Below are positions 19,595-28,241 of a DNA stretch of 64,000 nt, in pieces. A program made the translations under genes and the position numbers. Source of the DNA: Ancylobacter radicis (GTDB taxonomy: Bacteria > Pseudomonadota > Alphaproteobacteria > Rhizobiales > Xanthobacteraceae). The DNA lies in the NCBI RefSeq assembly GCF_018449475.1, contig NZ_JAHCQH010000015.1, positions 992,001 through 1,056,000 on the forward strand, written 5' to 3'. The notes under the pieces are model-generated. The model was given only the letters and a program-made list of their open reading frames with translations. It was not told where the DNA came from and searched no databases. How positions within the stretch are numbered: position 1 is the first letter of the stretch; each line of letters opens with the position of its first letter.

Positions 19595-20398
19595 ATGAAC
19601 AGCTTCGCCAGCCGCTATTTCACCGACCTGCCGAAGACGGCGCTGTCGGCCTCCTACTGGATCTTCGTGATCTATCTGCTGCTGCCGCTCAGCCTGATGA
19701 TGGCGATGAGCTTCAAGGAGGCGAGCTTCATCGCCTTCCCGATCCAGAGCTGGACGCTCGACTGGTACGCCAAGGTGCTGCAGGACCAGCAGTTTCTCGG
19801 CGCCGTCGGCTACTCCATCTTCATCGCGGTGGCGACCACGGTGATCGCGCTGATCATCGGCGTGTGGATCGCGCTGCTGGTGGCGGCGGAAGGCATCTGG
19901 GGCCGGGCGATGATCTTCGCACTGGCCTGCCTGCCGGCGGTGGTGCCGGGCCTGATCAACGCCATCTCGATGCGCATCTTCATCCGGGTGCTGGACATCC
20001 CGACCGGCACCGGGGCGATCATCCTCGGCCACACCGTCCATGCCGTGCCCTTCGTGGTGGTGATGGTGCTGACCCGGCTGCGCTCCATGCCGCACAGCCT
20101 GACCGATGCGGCACGCGATCTCGGCGCCGACAATTTCGTCGCCTTCCTGCGGGTGACGGTGCCCTATCTCGCCCCGGCGCTCGCCGGCAGCGCCATCTTC
20201 TGCGTGCTCAGCAGCATTGACGACTTCGTCCGCACCTTCTTCCTCGGCGGCTACCAGCCGACCCTGCCGATGCTGATCTTCGCCAAGGTGCAGGGCGGCA
20301 TGTCGCCGGAAATCAACGCCATGGCGACGATCGTGCTGATCGTCACCGCCGCCGTCGGCCTCTACGCCGAACATTTCACCCGTCGTTCCAAGGCCTGA
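19595..20398 (+). CDS. ABC transporter permease (PotC type)
   Basis: Second inner-membrane permease, 267 residues, PotC/PotI family with six predicted helices. The EAA loop is DAARDLGADNFVAFLRVTVP near residues 168-187. The ATG at 19595 lies 8 nt after GAGGA and 11 nt beyond the previous stop. The ATPase gene begins 3 nt after this stop. Confidence 0.9.
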   Translation: MNSFASRYFTDLPKTALSASYWIFVIYLLLPLSLMMAMSFKEASFIAFPIQSWTLDWYAKVLQDQQFLGAVGYSIFIAVATTVIALIIGVWIALLVAAEGIWGRAMIFALACLPAVVPGLINAISMRIFIRVLDIPTGTGAIILGHTVHAVPFVVVMVLTRLRSMPHSLTDAARDLGADNFVAFLRVTVPYLAPALAGSAIFCVLSSIDDFVRTFFLGGYQPTLPMLIFAKVQGGMSPEINAMATIVLIVTAAVGLYAEHFTRRSKA

Positions 20399-20401
20399 CC
20401 G

Positions 20402-21472
20402 ATGCAGCCTGTCGTCCAGTTTCGCAACGTCAACAAGCTCTATGGCGCCATGCCGGCGGTCGCCGATCTCGACCTGTCGATCGCGCCCGGCCAGTTCGTC
20501 ACCCTGCTCGGCCCCTCCGGCTGCGGCAAGTCGACGACGCTGCGCATGCTCGGCGGCTTCGAGCTGCCGACCTCCGGCGAGATCCTGCTCGACGGGCGCG
20601 ACATCACCCGCCTGCCGCCCAACAAGCGCAATGTGAACATCGTGTTCCAGGATTACGCGCTGTTCCCGCACCTCACCGTCGGGCGCAACGTCGCCTTCGG
20701 GCTGGAGCTGAAGGGGCTGCGCTCGGACGCGATCCACCGGCGCACCATGGAATTGCTGGCGCTGGTGCAGCTCGGCGATTTCGCCGACCGCCTGCCCTCG
20801 CAGCTTTCCGGCGGCCAGCGCCAGCGCGTCGCGCTGATGCGCGCGCTTGCCCCCGACCCGGACGTGCTGCTGCTCGACGAGCCGCTCAGCGCGCTCGACG
20901 CCAAGCTGCGCGAGCAGATGCAGATCGAACTGAAATCCATCCAGCAGCGCACCGGCAAGACCTTCCTGTTCGTGACCCACGATCAGGAAGAGGCGCTCAC
21001 CATGTCCGATGTGGTGGTGGTGATGAATGGCGGGCGGATCGAGCAGATGGGCGACCCGCACACGCTCTACGCCTCGCCGCGCAGCCGCTTCGTGGCCAAT
21101 TTCATCGGCCAGAGTAACCTGTTCGAGGCCGAGGTGATGGGCCTTGAGGGCGAGATGGCGGTGCTGTCGTGGAACGGCCACACCGTCCGCGCCCGGCGCA
21201 ACGGCAACAGCCCGGCGACCGGCGCCCGCGTCGCCTTCATCGTCCGGCCGGAATCGATCTACTGCCTCGGCCAGACGCCAGGCGACGCCTTCGCGGTGCC
21301 CGGCCGCATCGGCCAGCGCATCTTCAAGGGCAGCCACACCACGCTGGAGATCGAACTGCCCGGCCGCCAGAACGTGACCGCCCAGCTTGATCCGCAGGCG
21401 CTGGCGCGCCTCGACGGCGACGATGTCCTCGTCGGCTGGCGCTGGGAAAACGCGGTGGTCCTGGCGGACTGA
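20402..21472 (+). CDS. ABC transporter ATP-binding protein (PotA type)
   Basis: ATPase of the PotA family, 356 residues. Walker [10 protein letters not shown] is near 37-45, the signature [14 protein letters not shown] near 137, and Walker B LLLDEPLSALDAKL near 157. A C-terminal TOBE_2 domain starts near 280. It completes the importer with the genes at 17404, 18588 and 19595. A GC hairpin at 21506-21528 lies before the oxidoreductase gene and may reduce read-through from transport to enzyme genes. Confidence 0.92.
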   Translation: MQPVVQFRNVNKLYGAMPAVADLDLSIAPGQFVTLLGPSGCGKSTTLRMLGGFELPTSGEILLDGRDITRLPPNKRNVNIVFQDYALFPHLTVGRNVAFGLELKGLRSDAIHRRTMELLALVQLGDFADRLPSQLSGGQRQRVALMRALAPDPDVLLLDEPLSALDAKLREQMQIELKSIQQRTGKTFLFVTHDQEEALTMSDVVVVMNGGRIEQMGDPHTLYASPRSRFVANFIGQSNLFEAEVMGLEGEMAVLSWNGHTVRARRNGNSPATGARVAFIVRPESIYCLGQTPGDAFAVPGRIGQRIFKGSHTTLEIELPGRQNVTAQLDPQALARLDGDDVLVGWRWENAVVLAD

Positions 21473-21505
21473 CGCGCGGGCCCTGGGCACCACCAACAGC
21501 ACAGA

Positions 21506-21528
21506 CCCCGCGCGCCGACCGCGCGGGG
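21506..21528 (+). terminator. Hairpin between transporter ATPase and oxidoreductase genes
   Basis: CCCCGCGC (21506-21513) pairs with GCGCGGGG (21521-21528) around a 7-nt loop. No T-run follows, so it may pause transcription or protect an mRNA end rather than terminate. Confidence 0.4.
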
Positions 21529-21559
21529 CAGCCGACCGGCTTTGAAAAAGGGAATGGCG

Positions 21560-23038
21560 ATGAACAGTCAGGGGATCGGGGCGCTCGATGAGCTCAACCG
21601 CCGTGTGCGGCATGATCTCGAATGCCTCAACTATCCGCCGGCCAACTGGTCGGTCCCGGTAGAGTCGCCGGACGGGCGCCCGGTGAGCGACGTGGTCATC
21701 ATCGGCGGCGGCATGTGCGGGCTGGTGGCCTGGTTCGCGCTCACCCGCGCCGGGGTGCGCAATATCCGCATCATCGACAAGGCGTCCAAGGGCAAGGAAG
21801 GCCCCTGGGTCACCTATGCCCGGATGGAGACGCTGCGCTCGCCGAAGATCCTGCTCGGCCCGGCGCTCGGCATGGCCTCGCTCACCTTCCGCATGTGGTT
21901 CACCGCCCGGTTCGGCGAGCAGGCCTGGGAGGAGCTGTTCCGCATCCCCCGGCCGATGTGGATGGACTATCTCAACTGGTACCGCGACGTGCTGGCCATC
22001 CCGGTCGAGAACGACATGCCGGTCTCGCGCATCCTGCCGCGCGCCGACGGGCTGCTGGAGCTGGAATTGGACGGCGGTGCCCGCGAGGGCATCCTCACCC
22101 GCAAGGTGGTGATGGCGACCGGCCGCGACGGGCTCGGCGAGCCGACCATCCCCGCTTTTGTCACGCCGATCGAGCGGCACCGCCTGTGGGCGCATTCGGC
22201 CGATCCGGTGGATTTCCGCACGCTGGCCGGCAAGCGCGTGGTGGTGATCGGCGTCGGCGCCTCGGCGGTGGACAATGCCGCGGAGGCGCTGGAGGCCGGC
22301 GCGGCCGAGGTGCGCCTGCTCGCCCGTCGTCCGACCATGCCGACCATCAACAAGCTGATGGGCATCGGCTCCTATGGCGTCACCGCCGGCTTTCCGCGCA
22401 TCGCCCCGGAATGGCGCTGGCGGATGATGGACTATTCGACCAAGCAGCAGACCCCGGCACCGCACAACTCCACCCTGCGCGTCAGCCGCCATCCCAACGC
22501 CTTCTTCCATTTCGACTGCGGCATCGGCTCGGTGCGCGAGGAGAATGGCGAGATCGTCATCACCACGGTGAAGGGTCGCGAGTTCCGCGCCGATTTCCTC
22601 ATCCTCGGCACCGGCTTCTCCATCGATCCGGCGGCACGCGAGGAACTCGCGGACTACCGCGACGCCATCGCCTGCTGGGAGGACCGCTTCACCCCGCCGC
22701 CGGAGGAGGCCAATCGCGATCTCGGCCGCTTCCCGTGGCTGGCGGACGACTTCTCCTTCACCGAGAAGGAGCCGGGCACCGCGCCCTGGCTCGCCAATAT
22801 CCACTGCTTCAATTACGGGGCGACGATGAGCCTGGGCAAGGTGTCCGGCGACATACCGGCCATCAGCGAGGGCGCGCACTGGCTGGCGCAGGGTATTGCC
22901 GGCGGCCTGTTCATCCGCGACATCGACGCCCACTGGCAGGCGCTGCTCGCCTATGCCAAGCCCGAGCTGGACGGTTCGGAATGGACCGATGCGGACGCTC
23001 CCCCTGTGGCGCCCGTCGCCCAGCAGAAGACCGCGTGA
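21560..23038 (+). CDS. FAD/NAD(P)-binding oxidoreductase, flavin-monooxygenase-like
   Basis: Two-dinucleotide-fold flavoprotein of 492 residues. The FAD-binding IIGGGMCGL motif is near 47-55, and a second Rossmann motif IGVGASAVD near 230-238 binds NAD(P)H, as in flavin-containing monooxygenases. An ATG-like motif region FLILGTGFSID lies near 350. The ATG at 21560 is 6 nt after AAGGGA. Family members N- or S-oxygenate amines, sulfur compounds or amino-acid derivatives. It follows the importer and precedes a DsbA-fold isomerase and two AhpD-like genes, so it may perform the first oxidation of the imported compound. The reaction is not established. Confidence 0.82.
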   Translation: MNSQGIGALDELNRRVRHDLECLNYPPANWSVPVESPDGRPVSDVVIIGGGMCGLVAWFALTRAGVRNIRIIDKASKGKEGPWVTYARMETLRSPKILLGPALGMASLTFRMWFTARFGEQAWEELFRIPRPMWMDYLNWYRDVLAIPVENDMPVSRILPRADGLLELELDGGAREGILTRKVVMATGRDGLGEPTIPAFVTPIERHRLWAHSADPVDFRTLAGKRVVVIGVGASAVDNAAEALEAGAAEVRLLARRPTMPTINKLMGIGSYGVTAGFPRIAPEWRWRMMDYSTKQQTPAPHNSTLRVSRHPNAFFHFDCGIGSVREENGEIVITTVKGREFRADFLILGTGFSIDPAAREELADYRDAIACWEDRFTPPPEEANRDLGRFPWLADDFSFTEKEPGTAPWLANIHCFNYGATMSLGKVSGDIPAISEGAHWLAQGIAGGLFIRDIDAHWQALLAYAKPELDGSEWTDADAPPVAPVAQQKTA

Positions 23039-23043
23039 GGACC

Positions 23044-23634
23044 ATGCGCAAGACCGTCTATTACTTCCACGCTCTGTCCTCGCCCTGGGCGTATCTCGGC
23101 TGGCCGCAGTTCAAGGCGCTGATCGACAAGCACGATCTCGACGTGGTGGTGCGCCCGACCCGCATCGTGCCGGAAAATGGCGGCGTGCCGCTGCGCTCGC
23201 GCCCGCAGCCGCGGCAGGACTACCACGCGGTCGAACTCGACCGCTGGCGCAAGCGGCTGAACATGCCACTGGTTCTGAAGCCGGCTCATTACCCGACCAA
23301 TAACGAGTTCTCCGCCCGCATGGTGATTGCCGCCGACCGGCTCGGCCTGCCGGCGCTGGAGTTGAGCCACGCTTTGCTGCGCGCGCTGTGGAGCGAGGAG
23401 AAGGACGTGACCGATCCGCAAGTGCGCATCGAGGTGGCCAATGCGCTGGGCCTCGACGGCGCGAAGCTGCAGGCGATGGAGGATGAGCCGGCGATCATGC
23501 AGGCCTGGCTCGACAGCCATCAGGAAGCGACGCAGCGCGGCGTGTTCGGCACCCCGACCTGGGTCTACAAGGACGTGCTCTATTGGGGCCAGGACCGCCT
23601 GAGCTTCCTCGACGACGCCCTGTCGGAGGATTGA
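23044..23634 (+). CDS. DsbA-fold 2-hydroxychromene-2-carboxylate isomerase family protein
   Basis: Thioredoxin-fold protein of 196 residues in the DsbA/HCCA-isomerase (kappa-class glutathione transferase-like) family. The N-terminal YFHALSSPWAYLG replaces the CxxC of DsbA with the Ser motif of the isomerases (Ser12/13), and GVFGTPTWVYKDVLYWGQDRL near 166-186 is the cis-proline region. It begins 5 nt after the flavoprotein stop and ends 4 nt before the next gene. It probably performs glutathione-dependent isomerisation or conjugation of the oxidised intermediate. The aromatic activity known for named members should not be assumed. Confidence 0.85.
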   Translation: MRKTVYYFHALSSPWAYLGWPQFKALIDKHDLDVVVRPTRIVPENGGVPLRSRPQPRQDYHAVELDRWRKRLNMPLVLKPAHYPTNNEFSARMVIAADRLGLPALELSHALLRALWSEEKDVTDPQVRIEVANALGLDGAKLQAMEDEPAIMQAWLDSHQEATQRGVFGTPTWVYKDVLYWGQDRLSFLDDALSED

Positions 23635-23638
23635 GACG

Positions 23639-24175
23639 ATGAGCGAGACCATGACCCTCCATGCCGACCTTCCCGAGGCCGACCTCCCCGATGTCATCGA
23701 CACGGTGCTCGGCCTCGATGCGTCCTCGCCCGTGCTGGCGCTGCGCCACGAGCGGGCCAAGCTCAAGCAGCTGACGCAGACCAGCTATTTCGCCGCGCTG
23801 CGCCCGGCCGAGCCGCGCAACTTCTCCTATGCGCGCCGCGCCGCGCTGGCCGCCCGCATGGCGGCGGCCTGGAAGACGCCGGAGCTTGCCGCCCACTACA
23901 CCGCCGCGCTGGCGGCGGAGGGCGGTGACGCGGAGGAGACGCGGATCGCCGACCCCGCCTTCCTGCCGGAGGACGCGGCAAGCCCGCTCGCTGTGCTGCT
24001 GCGCCATGTCGATCTGGTCACGCGCACCCCGAAGGCGGCGAGCCGGGCCAATATCGAGGCGCTGAAAGCCGCCGGGCTGGATGATCGCGACATCGTCGCG
24101 CTGGCCGGTCTCATCGCCTTCGTGAACTATCAGGTGCTGCTCGTCGCCGGCCTGAAGATGCTGCGGGATCACTGA
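23639..24175 (+). CDS. CMD-domain (AhpD-like) protein lacking cysteines
   Basis: 178-residue helical protein resembling carboxymuconolactone-decarboxylase-like proteins that occur beside an AhpD-like partner (Avi_7170-type family). The C-terminal half (ANIEALKAAGLDDRDIVALA, then AFVNYQVLLVAG) is the typical CMD helix pair. It contains no cysteine at all, so it cannot carry out the CxxC peroxidase chemistry by itself. The next gene, 2 nt downstream, encodes the partner with an intact motif. A heteromeric complex is plausible but not shown. Confidence 0.72.
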   Translation: MSETMTLHADLPEADLPDVIDTVLGLDASSPVLALRHERAKLKQLTQTSYFAALRPAEPRNFSYARRAALAARMAAAWKTPELAAHYTAALAAEGGDAEETRIADPAFLPEDAASPLAVLLRHVDLVTRTPKAASRANIEALKAAGLDDRDIVALAGLIAFVNYQVLLVAGLKMLRDH

Positions 24176-24177
24176 CC

Positions 24178-24786
24178 ATGAGCGCCCCCACCGATACGAC
24201 CGACACCCCGCGCGAGACGGTGCACGACTTCACCACCGAGGCGCTCGACTGGAAGCCCTATGTCGGCATGGTCGACTATGAGAGCGCCACCCCGTCGCAG
24301 CGCGCGGCGCTGAGCATGACGCCGTCCAACAAGGGCATCTCGCCCTATGTGCTGGTGCTGGCCCATGAGCCGGAGGCGCTGCGCGAGCGCACGCCTTTGT
24401 TCAACGACATCATGTACAGCGAAGGCGGTCTGTCGCGCGGCGGGCGCGAGCTGGGCGCGCTCGGCGCGTCCGTGGTCAATCGCTGCGTCTATTGCGCGGC
24501 GGTCCATGCCGCCCGCTACATCCAGCTTGAGAAGAAGCCGGAAGTGGTGGAGGAAATCTACGCCCGCGAGACCAAGGCCGATCTTCCCGCCTTCGAGCAG
24601 GCGCTGTTCGATTTCGCTGTGGATCTCACCTCGGACCCTTCCGAGGTCGGCGGCTATCACCTCTATCACCTGCGCAATAGCGGGCTGTCGGATCTGGAAA
24701 TCCTCGATCTCATCCACTCCGTGGCCATCTTCGGCTGGGCCAACCGGCTGATGCACACGCTCGGCGAACCGCAGCGAAAGGCCTGA
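24178..24786 (+). CDS. Peroxidase-related AhpD-like (CMD) protein with CxxC
   Basis: AhpD-fold protein of 202 residues. The catalytic core Glu91-x11-Cys103-V-Y-Cys106-x3-His110 is intact, the spacing used by AhpD/carboxymuconolactone-decarboxylase peroxidases. The middle region resembles the Avi_7169-type alkylhydroperoxidase-domain family. It may reduce peroxides formed by the flavoprotein or act on a reactive intermediate. It starts 2 nt after its cysteine-less neighbour and its stop abuts the MATE start, so all four enzyme genes and the exporter appear to be one unit. Confidence 0.85.
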   Translation: MSAPTDTTDTPRETVHDFTTEALDWKPYVGMVDYESATPSQRAALSMTPSNKGISPYVLVLAHEPEALRERTPLFNDIMYSEGGLSRGGRELGALGASVVNRCVYCAAVHAARYIQLEKKPEVVEEIYARETKADLPAFEQALFDFAVDLTSDPSEVGGYHLYHLRNSGLSDLEILDLIHSVAIFGWANRLMHTLGEPQRKA

Positions 24787-26151
24787 GTGGACCCGCACGC
24801 CCCATTGGCTGCGCCCGCGCTGCCGGACGCCGCCGCCATCCGCCCCTTCACGGTCGGCCATGGCGACGTGCTGCGCATCGCCGTGCCGATGATGGCGGCG
24901 TATCTGTCGACCCCGCTGGTCGGGCTGGTGGCGACCATGGTGGTCGGCCAGCTCGGCGAGGAGGCGCTGATCGGCGGCGTGGCGCTGGCCGCCGTCATCT
25001 TCGACGTCATCTTCGTCTCGTTCAATTTCCTGCGCGCCGCCACCGCCGGCTTCACCGCCCAGTCGCTCGGCGCCGGCGACCGTGTGGCCGAGCAGCGCAT
25101 GCTGCTGAGCGGGCTCTTGATCGCGCTGGCCGGCGGGCTGCTGATCCTCGCCGTGCACGCCCCGCTCGGCCGGCTCAGCCTCGCCGTGCTCGGGGCGGAG
25201 GGCGAGGTGGCACAGGCGGCCAGCGTCTATTTCGGCTGGCGCATCTGGTCGGCGCCCTTCGCGCTGGTCAATTTCGTCATTTTCGGCTGGGTCATCGGCC
25301 TTGGCCGCTCGATCAGCGCCATGGCGCTTCAGACCCTGCTGAACGGGCTGAATCTGGGCCTCAGCCTGTGGTGGGTGCTGGGGCTCGGCTGGGGGCTGGC
25401 GGGCCTTGCTCTGGCGAGTCTGGCGGCAGAAGCCGTGACCACGCTGGCGGGCCTCGCGCTGATCGTCTGGCACACCGACCGGCGGCTCTGGACCCTGCCC
25501 AGCCTGCCCGAGCTGAAGCGGCTGTTCTCGGTCAATTCGGACATGATGATCCGCTCCTTCGCGCTGCTGCTGGGGCTCTCCTTCTTCACCCGGCAGAGCG
25601 GTACGCTCGGCATCGAGATCCTTGCCGCCAACACCATCCTACTGCGCTTCTATTTCTTCGGCGTCGCCTTCCTCGACGGGGTGGCGACCGCCGCCGAGCA
25701 GCTCGCCGGGCGGGCGGTGGGGGCGCGCTACCGGCCGGCCTTTGACCGGGTGATCACGCTCACCACGCTGTGGGGCTTTGTCTTCGCCGCCATCGTCTCG
25801 CTGGGATTTCTCGCGCTGGCCGGGCCGGTGATTTCGCTCGCGGCGCCCAATGAGGAGGTGGCGCGCCTCGCCCATCTCTATCTGCCCTATGCGGTGGCGC
25901 TGCCGCTCATCGGCGTCGTCGCCTTCCAGATGGACGGCGTCTATATCGGCGCTACCTGGTCGCGCGAGATGCGCAACCTGATGCTGGCCTCGCTGGTGCT
26001 CTATGTCGCCGCCTGCGCCGTGCTCCAGCCGATGTTCGGCAATCACGGGCTGTGGATCGCGCTCGGCCTGTTCCAATGCGCGCGCAGCGTGGCGTTCCGC
26101 TGGATGCTGCCGCGCCTCGCCGCCCGCACCATGGGCCCGTCCGCCGCCTGA
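24787..26151 (+). CDS. MATE family efflux transporter
   Basis: Inner-membrane exporter of 454 residues with about twelve membrane segments, of the multidrug and toxin extrusion (NorM/DinF) superfamily. It starts at a GTG directly after the stop of the AhpD-like gene. The N-terminal PMMAAYLSTPLVGLVATMVVGQLG and the repeated helix-bundle layout match the family. Placed last in the importer/oxidation operon, it could expel a toxic intermediate or end product. It is convergent with wspR 24 nt downstream. Confidence 0.88.
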   Translation: MDPHAPLAAPALPDAAAIRPFTVGHGDVLRIAVPMMAAYLSTPLVGLVATMVVGQLGEEALIGGVALAAVIFDVIFVSFNFLRAATAGFTAQSLGAGDRVAEQRMLLSGLLIALAGGLLILAVHAPLGRLSLAVLGAEGEVAQAASVYFGWRIWSAPFALVNFVIFGWVIGLGRSISAMALQTLLNGLNLGLSLWWVLGLGWGLAGLALASLAAEAVTTLAGLALIVWHTDRRLWTLPSLPELKRLFSVNSDMMIRSFALLLGLSFFTRQSGTLGIEILAANTILLRFYFFGVAFLDGVATAAEQLAGRAVGARYRPAFDRVITLTTLWGFVFAAIVSLGFLALAGPVISLAAPNEEVARLAHLYLPYAVALPLIGVVAFQMDGVYIGATWSREMRNLMLASLVLYVAACAVLQPMFGNHGLWIALGLFQCARSVAFRWMLPRLAARTMGPSAA

Positions 26152-26175
26152 ACCATCCGGGGCGACCCTTCCTCC

Positions 26176-27195
26176 TTACGCCGCCGTTTCCACCTCGACC
26201 CGGTCGCGCCCGCCCGACTTGGCGCGGAACAGCGCGAGGTCGGCGGCCTTGATGAGGTCGTCCGGCACGACGCCTTCCTTCGGCACCATCGAGGCGACGC
26301 CCATGCTGATGGTGACGTGACCGCCCTCGCGGGGGATGTCCATCGCCCGCACGCGCCGCATGATCTGGTCGGCGACGGTGCGCGCGCCGGAAAGCTCGGT
26401 GTCGAGCAGCACCACGACGAATTCCTCGCCGCCGAACCGCGCCGCCAGATCGCCGGAGCGGTTGACCCCGTCCTGGATCGCGTCCGCCACCTTGCGCAGC
26501 ACCTCGTCGCCGGCGAGATGGCCGTGGCTGTCATTGTACAGCTTGAAATTGTCGACATCGATCATCAGCAGCGCCAGCGGCGTGCTGTTGCGCAGGGCGC
26601 GCCGCCATTCGGCGAGCATGTACTCGTCGAAATAGCGGCGATTGCCGAGGCCGGTGAGGCCGTCGATGCGGGTCAGCCGCTCCAGCTCCAGATTGGCCTG
26701 CATGAGCTGGCGCTGGCTCTCGCGCAGCGCCGCATAGGCCGCGTCGCGCTGCACATGGTCGAGATAGGCGCGGGTGTGATAGCGGATGCGGGCGATCAGC
26801 TCGATCCGGTCCGGCAGCTTGACGAGATAGTCGTTGGCGCCGGCCTTGAAGGCGGCGCTCTTGACCGCCGGCTCGTCCTTGGCGGAGAGCACGATCACCG
26901 GCACCGAATGGGTGGAAGGCCGGTCGCGGTACTGGCGCACGAGGTCGAGCCCGTCCATGCCGGGCATCACCAGATCCTGCAGGATCACCGTCGGCTTCAG
27001 CTCCTCGGCGATGCGGATGGCGTCCAGCGGATCGGTGCAATAGTGGAAATCGAGATCCGTCTCGCCCGCCAGCGCCCGCCGGACCGCCTCGCAGATCAGA
27101 ACCTGGTCGTCGACCAGCAGGACCATCGAGAGATATTTCTCCCCCGCCAGTGCCTGATGGGCCGCGTGGGGGTCGAGATCGGTCTTGCGCATCAT
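26176..27195 (-). CDS. wspR: Response regulator diguanylate cyclase WspR
   Basis: 339-residue protein with an N-terminal receiver (phospho-acceptor Asp74 in LQDLVMPGMDG), a linker helix and a C-terminal GGDEF domain. The active-site motif is GGEEF at 255-259, and an RxxD inhibitory site (RSGD, 246-249) lies five residues before it, so product inhibition is expected. Phosphorylation by the CheA-like kinase of the same operon should stimulate c-di-GMP synthesis. ATG at 27195 overlaps the stop of wspF by 4 nt. Size and domain order match Pseudomonas WspR. It is the last gene of the seven-gene operon. Confidence 0.92.
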   Translation of the reverse strand: MMRKTDLDPHAAHQALAGEKYLSMVLLVDDQVLICEAVRRALAGETDLDFHYCTDPLDAIRIAEELKPTVILQDLVMPGMDGLDLVRQYRDRPSTHSVPVIVLSAKDEPAVKSAAFKAGANDYLVKLPDRIELIARIRYHTRAYLDHVQRDAAYAALRESQRQLMQANLELERLTRIDGLTGLGNRRYFDEYMLAEWRRALRNSTPLALLMIDVDNFKLYNDSHGHLAGDEVLRKVADAIQDGVNRSGDLAARFGGEEFVVVLLDTELSGARTVADQIMRRVRAMDIPREGGHVTISMGVASMVPKEGVVPDDLIKAADLALFRAKSGGRDRVEVETAA

Positions 27196-28220
27196 GATTG
27201 AGCCTCGTGGGATGAACAGCCGAAAACGTCGGCGAGGCGGCCGGCTATGTGGTCGAGGGGCAGGATGTCGACGGCAGCCGACAGGGCGGCGGCGGCTTTC
27301 GGCATGCCGTAGACGGCGGAACTTTTCTGGTCCTGGGCGATGGTGAGATGGCCCGCCTGGCGCAGCGCCAGCAGCCCCTGCGCGCCGTCGCGGCCCATGC
27401 CGGTGAGCAGCACGCCCACCAGTTCGCCGCGCCAGAAGCGGGCCGCGCTGTGGAAGAACACGTCCACCGAGGGGCGGTAGGGGTAGTCGCGCGGCGCGGC
27501 GGTATAGGCGAGTTCGCCGGAAGCGCCGAGCACCAGATGATCGCCCGACGCGGCGATCAGCATCGTGCCCGCCTCGGGCCGGTCGCCCTCCGCCGCCGCG
27601 CGCACCGGCAGCCGCGCCTGCTGGCCCAGCCAGTTGGCGAGGCCCGGCACGAATTTCGGATCGACATGCTGCACCAGCACGAGGGCCGCCGGGAAATCCG
27701 CCGGCAGGCGGGTGAGGATGGCGGCGACTGCCGCCGGGCCGCCGGCGGAGGCGCCGATGGCGACGAGCCGGCGCGCGTTGCCCGCCGCCGGGGCGGGGGG
27801 CGGGCTCGCCCGGCCGGTTCGCCCGTCGCCGACCAGCTTGCCGATGATGGCGATCTTGGCCAGCAGTGTCGCCGCGGGCGCGGCCGAGACATCGGTGCCG
27901 ACGGTTGGAATGTCGACCGCGTCGAGCGCGCCATGGCCCATCGCCTCGTAGACGCCGGAGACATTGGCGTCGATGCTGGCGGTGACCAGCAGGATCGGGC
28001 AGGGCGTCGCGGCCATGATGCGCCGGGTCGCCTCCACCCCGTCCATCTGCGGCATGGTGATGTCCATCAGCACGAGGTCGGGCAGGTCGCGGGCGCAGGA
28101 CGCCACCGCCTCGCGCCCGTCGCCGGCGATCCACGCGACCTGATGCTCCGGCGCGGCGACGATGATGCGTCGCAGCAGCTCGGCCGCCATCGGCAGATCG
28201 TTGACGATACCGATCCTCAT
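27192..28220 (-). CDS. wspF: CheB-type methylesterase WspF
   Basis: 342-residue receptor demethylase with receiver Asp53 (LMDITMPQMDG) and a methylesterase domain whose catalytic triad is visible as Ser158 (IGASAGG), His185 (VQHVDP) and Asp278 (GMGRDG). A proline/alanine-rich linker near 139-147 joins the domains. In Pseudomonas, loss of WspF raises c-di-GMP. The gene overlaps wspR by 4 nt and follows wspE by 21 nt. Confidence 0.93.
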   Translation of the reverse strand: MRIGIVNDLPMAAELLRRIIVAAPEHQVAWIAGDGREAVASCARDLPDLVLMDITMPQMDGVEATRRIMAATPCPILLVTASIDANVSGVYEAMGHGALDAVDIPTVGTDVSAAPAATLLAKIAIIGKLVGDGRTGRASPPPAPAAGNARRLVAIGASAGGPAAVAAILTRLPADFPAALVLVQHVDPKFVPGLANWLGQQARLPVRAAAEGDRPEAGTMLIAASGDHLVLGASGELAYTAAPRDYPYRPSVDVFFHSAARFWRGELVGVLLTGMGRDGAQGLLALRQAGHLTIAQDQKSSAVYGMPKAAAALSAAVDILPLDHIAGRLADVFGCSSHEAQS

Positions 28221-28241
28221 TGCCTCTTCCTCGTTCCCGTC

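Noticed and set aside
19370-22933. Open frame of 1187 codons on the minus strand
   Set aside because: It is antisense to well-supported permease, ATPase and flavoprotein genes and has the His/Arg/Gly/Ala/Asp-rich composition of a shadow frame in GC-rich DNA.
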